Positions 5,487 through 6,405 of a stretch of 6,405 nucleotides of DNA are shown piece by piece. Positions within the stretch are counted from its first letter, which is position 1. Each line of letters begins with the position of its first letter. Made by a program: the position numbers and the translations under genes. Source of the stretch: Bacilli bacterium (GTDB lineage Bacteria > Bacillota_I > Bacilli_A > RF39 > UBA660); assembly GCA_017888105.1 (NCBI GenBank), contig JAGHGS010000129.1, forward strand, positions 1-6,405, in the 5' to 3' direction. The notes beneath the pieces are model-generated. The model searched no databases and was not told where the DNA came from. It saw only the letters and a list, made by a program, of their open reading frames with translations.

Positions 5487-5627
5487 ATGTGGAATTATTT
5501 AGATAAAAGGGCAAAAAAAGAGTTTATTCTTTCTTTGGATTTGGTACCTGGTCTTAGAGATTTCAAAACTTATCAAAAACAGTTAAAAACATGTTATAAT
5601 AGGAGTGCTGAAGAGGTGAATTTATGA
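5487..5627 (+). CDS. Possible 46-aa small ORF preceding ychF
   Basis: I do not recognise this product. It begins MWNYLDKRAKKEFILSLDL and continues with a basic, mixed-charge sequence lacking a signal peptide or membrane segment, so it would be a small cytoplasmic protein. The ATG at 5487 is favoured over the in-frame ATG at 5481 because GGTGAT (5477-5482) is well placed for it. Codon choice looks like that of the neighbouring genes. The TGA stop overlaps the ychF start codon as ATGA, a common coupling arrangement. It starts directly after the T-tract of the structured RNA, so it might be translated only on read-through. Against it: the short length, and a good extended -10 element inside it (5592-5600), which suggests the stretch may partly be ychF promoter DNA. 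Could be chance. Confidence 0.42.
   Translation: MWNYLDKRAKKEFILSLDLVPGLRDFKTYQKQLKTCYNRSAEEVNL
5592..5600 (+). promoter_or_regulatory. Possible extended -10 promoter for ychF
   Basis: TGTTATAAT carries a consensus -10 (TATAAT, 5595-5600) with the TGn extension. No good -35 is found at 16-18 bp; TTATCA (5570-5575) is 19 bp away and matches four of six positions. The start would be near 5607, giving a leader of about 17 nt that includes the ychF ribosome-binding site GAGGTGA (5613-5619). Confidence 0.55.
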
Positions 5628-6405
5628 GTTTAAAAGCAGGTATTGTTGGACTTCCTAATGTTGGTAAGTCTACTTTGTTTAATGCGATTACGAAGAAAAA
5701 TATATTGGCTGCTAATTATCCGTTTGCAACCATTGATCCTAATGTTGGTATGGTAACGGTTCCGGATGAAAGATTGCAATTTTTAGAAGATTTATATCTT
5801 CCGAAAAGTACTGTTCCTACTACTTTTGAGTTTACAGATATTGCTGGCTTAGTAAAAGGGGCTTCTAAAGGTGAAGGTTTAGGCAATAAATTTTTAAGTC
5901 ATATTAGAGAAGTTGATGCAATTGTAGAAGTAGTGCGTTGTTTTGATGATCCTAATATTACCCATGTTGAGGGAAAAACGGATCCAATTCGAGATATTGA
6001 AATTATTAATGTGGAACTTATTTTGGCTGACTTAGAAATTATCCTGAATCGACTTAATAAGATTATGAAAAAAGCTGAAACTACTAAAGATAAAGAGGCG
6101 GTAGCAGAAGTAGCGGTACTTACGAAAGCAAAAGAAAACTTAGAGAAGAATATTCCTCTTAGGTTAGTAGATTTTAGTGATGATGAAAAACTTTTGATGA
6201 AAAATTTTAGTTTTATTACATTAAAACCACTTATTTATGTAGCTAATGTATTAGAAGATGATGTTGTATTGGGTGAAAATAATTATACAAAATTAGTAAG
6301 TGAATATGCCGATAAGGAGAAAGCTGGAGTTATTGTGATGTGCTGTAAAATGGAATCAGAATTATCCGAATTAAATGACGATGATAAAAAATTGTTTTTA
6401 CAAGA
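5624..6405 (+). CDS. ychF: YchF (Obg-type P-loop ATPase), 3' end beyond window
   Basis: YchF/OLA1-family ATPase of the TRAFAC class, which associates with ribosomes and is linked to stress responses and translation. The first 260 of roughly 366 residues are present, so part of the C-terminal region, including the TGS domain, is missing only because the window ends. Visible motifs: G1 GLPNVGKST (9-17), switch I region NYPFATIDPNVG (31-42), G3 DIAGLVKGASKGEGLGNKFL (72-91), and the altered G4 motif NVLE (208-211) in place of NKxD, which explains the family's preference for ATP over GTP. His114 (NITHVEGKTDP) matches the catalytic histidine of E. coli YchF. Position 35 is Ala where E. coli has the redox-sensitive Cys35. 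The coiled-coil insertion lies about 130-190. The ATG at 5624 follows GAGGTGA (5613-5619) and opens with the expected MSLKAGIVG. Confidence 0.96.
   Translation, partial: MSLKAGIVGLPNVGKSTLFNAITKKNILAANYPFATIDPNVGMVTVPDERLQFLEDLYLPKSTVPTTFEFTDIAGLVKGASKGEGLGNKFLSHIREVDAIVEVVRCFDDPNITHVEGKTDPIRDIEIINVELILADLEIILNRLNKIMKKAETTKDKEAVAEVAVLTKAKENLEKNIPLRLVDFSDDEKLLMKNFSFITLKPLIYVANVLEDDVVLGENNYTKLVSEYADKEKAGVIVMCCKMESELSELNDDDKKLFLQ

Noticed and set aside
1..6405. CRISPR array, insertion sequence, transposase or prophage signals
   Set aside because: No regularly spaced long direct repeats, no terminal inverted repeats with a transposase, and no phage genes were seen.

Overview
The window looks like part of the chromosome of a low-GC Bacillota bacterium near the replication origin, probably an uncultured gut lineage of the Erysipelotrichales/RF39/Mollicutes-like type. 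Four things suggest this: strongly AT-rich sequence, strong purine-rich Shine-Dalgarno sites, sigma-A-type promoters, and the gene order parA-parB-mscS-DUF951 ... ychF, which is common near oriC in Bacillota. Tryptophan is encoded by TGG and UGA is not needed as a sense codon, so the code appears standard. Every gene is on the + strand. The exact taxon cannot be fixed from this sequence.

Region 1 (20-4223) is a tightly packed operon: parA (chromosome segregation ATPase), parB (CTP-switch centromere-binding protein), an MscS-type mechanosensitive channel, a small DUF951 (YyzM-like) protein, and an AbgT-family membrane transporter. Neighbouring genes overlap by 14, 17 and 20 bp or are 1 bp apart, so translational coupling is likely throughout. 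An intrinsic terminator whose loop contains the transporter's stop codon closes the operon.

Region 2 (about 4237-5269) is a self-contained cassette: a near-perfect sigma-A promoter, an unrecognised 231-aa predicted lipoprotein with an internal duplication, a DUF1292 protein overlapping it by 26 bp, and a second terminator with a stop codon in its loop.

Region 3 (5267-5476) has no convincing ORF but carries what looks like an independent, highly structured non-coding RNA gene of about 175 nt. A TTTACA-17-TATAAT promoter places the start of transcription on the 5' strand of an 8-bp helix, whose 3' strand runs directly into a T6 tract. Inside are a GAAA-capped hairpin, a second hairpin, a long bulged arm, a possible pseudoknot and a competing partner for the closing helix. 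I do not recognise the class. It is the best candidate here for something undescribed.

Region 4 (5487-6405) holds a possible 46-aa small ORF that starts just after the RNA's T-tract and overlaps the ychF start codon by 4 nt (ATGA). It is followed by ychF (Obg-type P-loop ATPase), which runs off the window.

The transporter, lipoprotein, DUF1292 protein and RNA lie between DUF951 and ychF, which are often close neighbours, so they look like accessory additions to a conserved locus. ParB has a glycine where B. subtilis Spo0J has Arg149, a residue needed for specific parS binding, and ParA differs from the usual sequence next to two of its nucleotide-binding motifs. Both are worth a second look.
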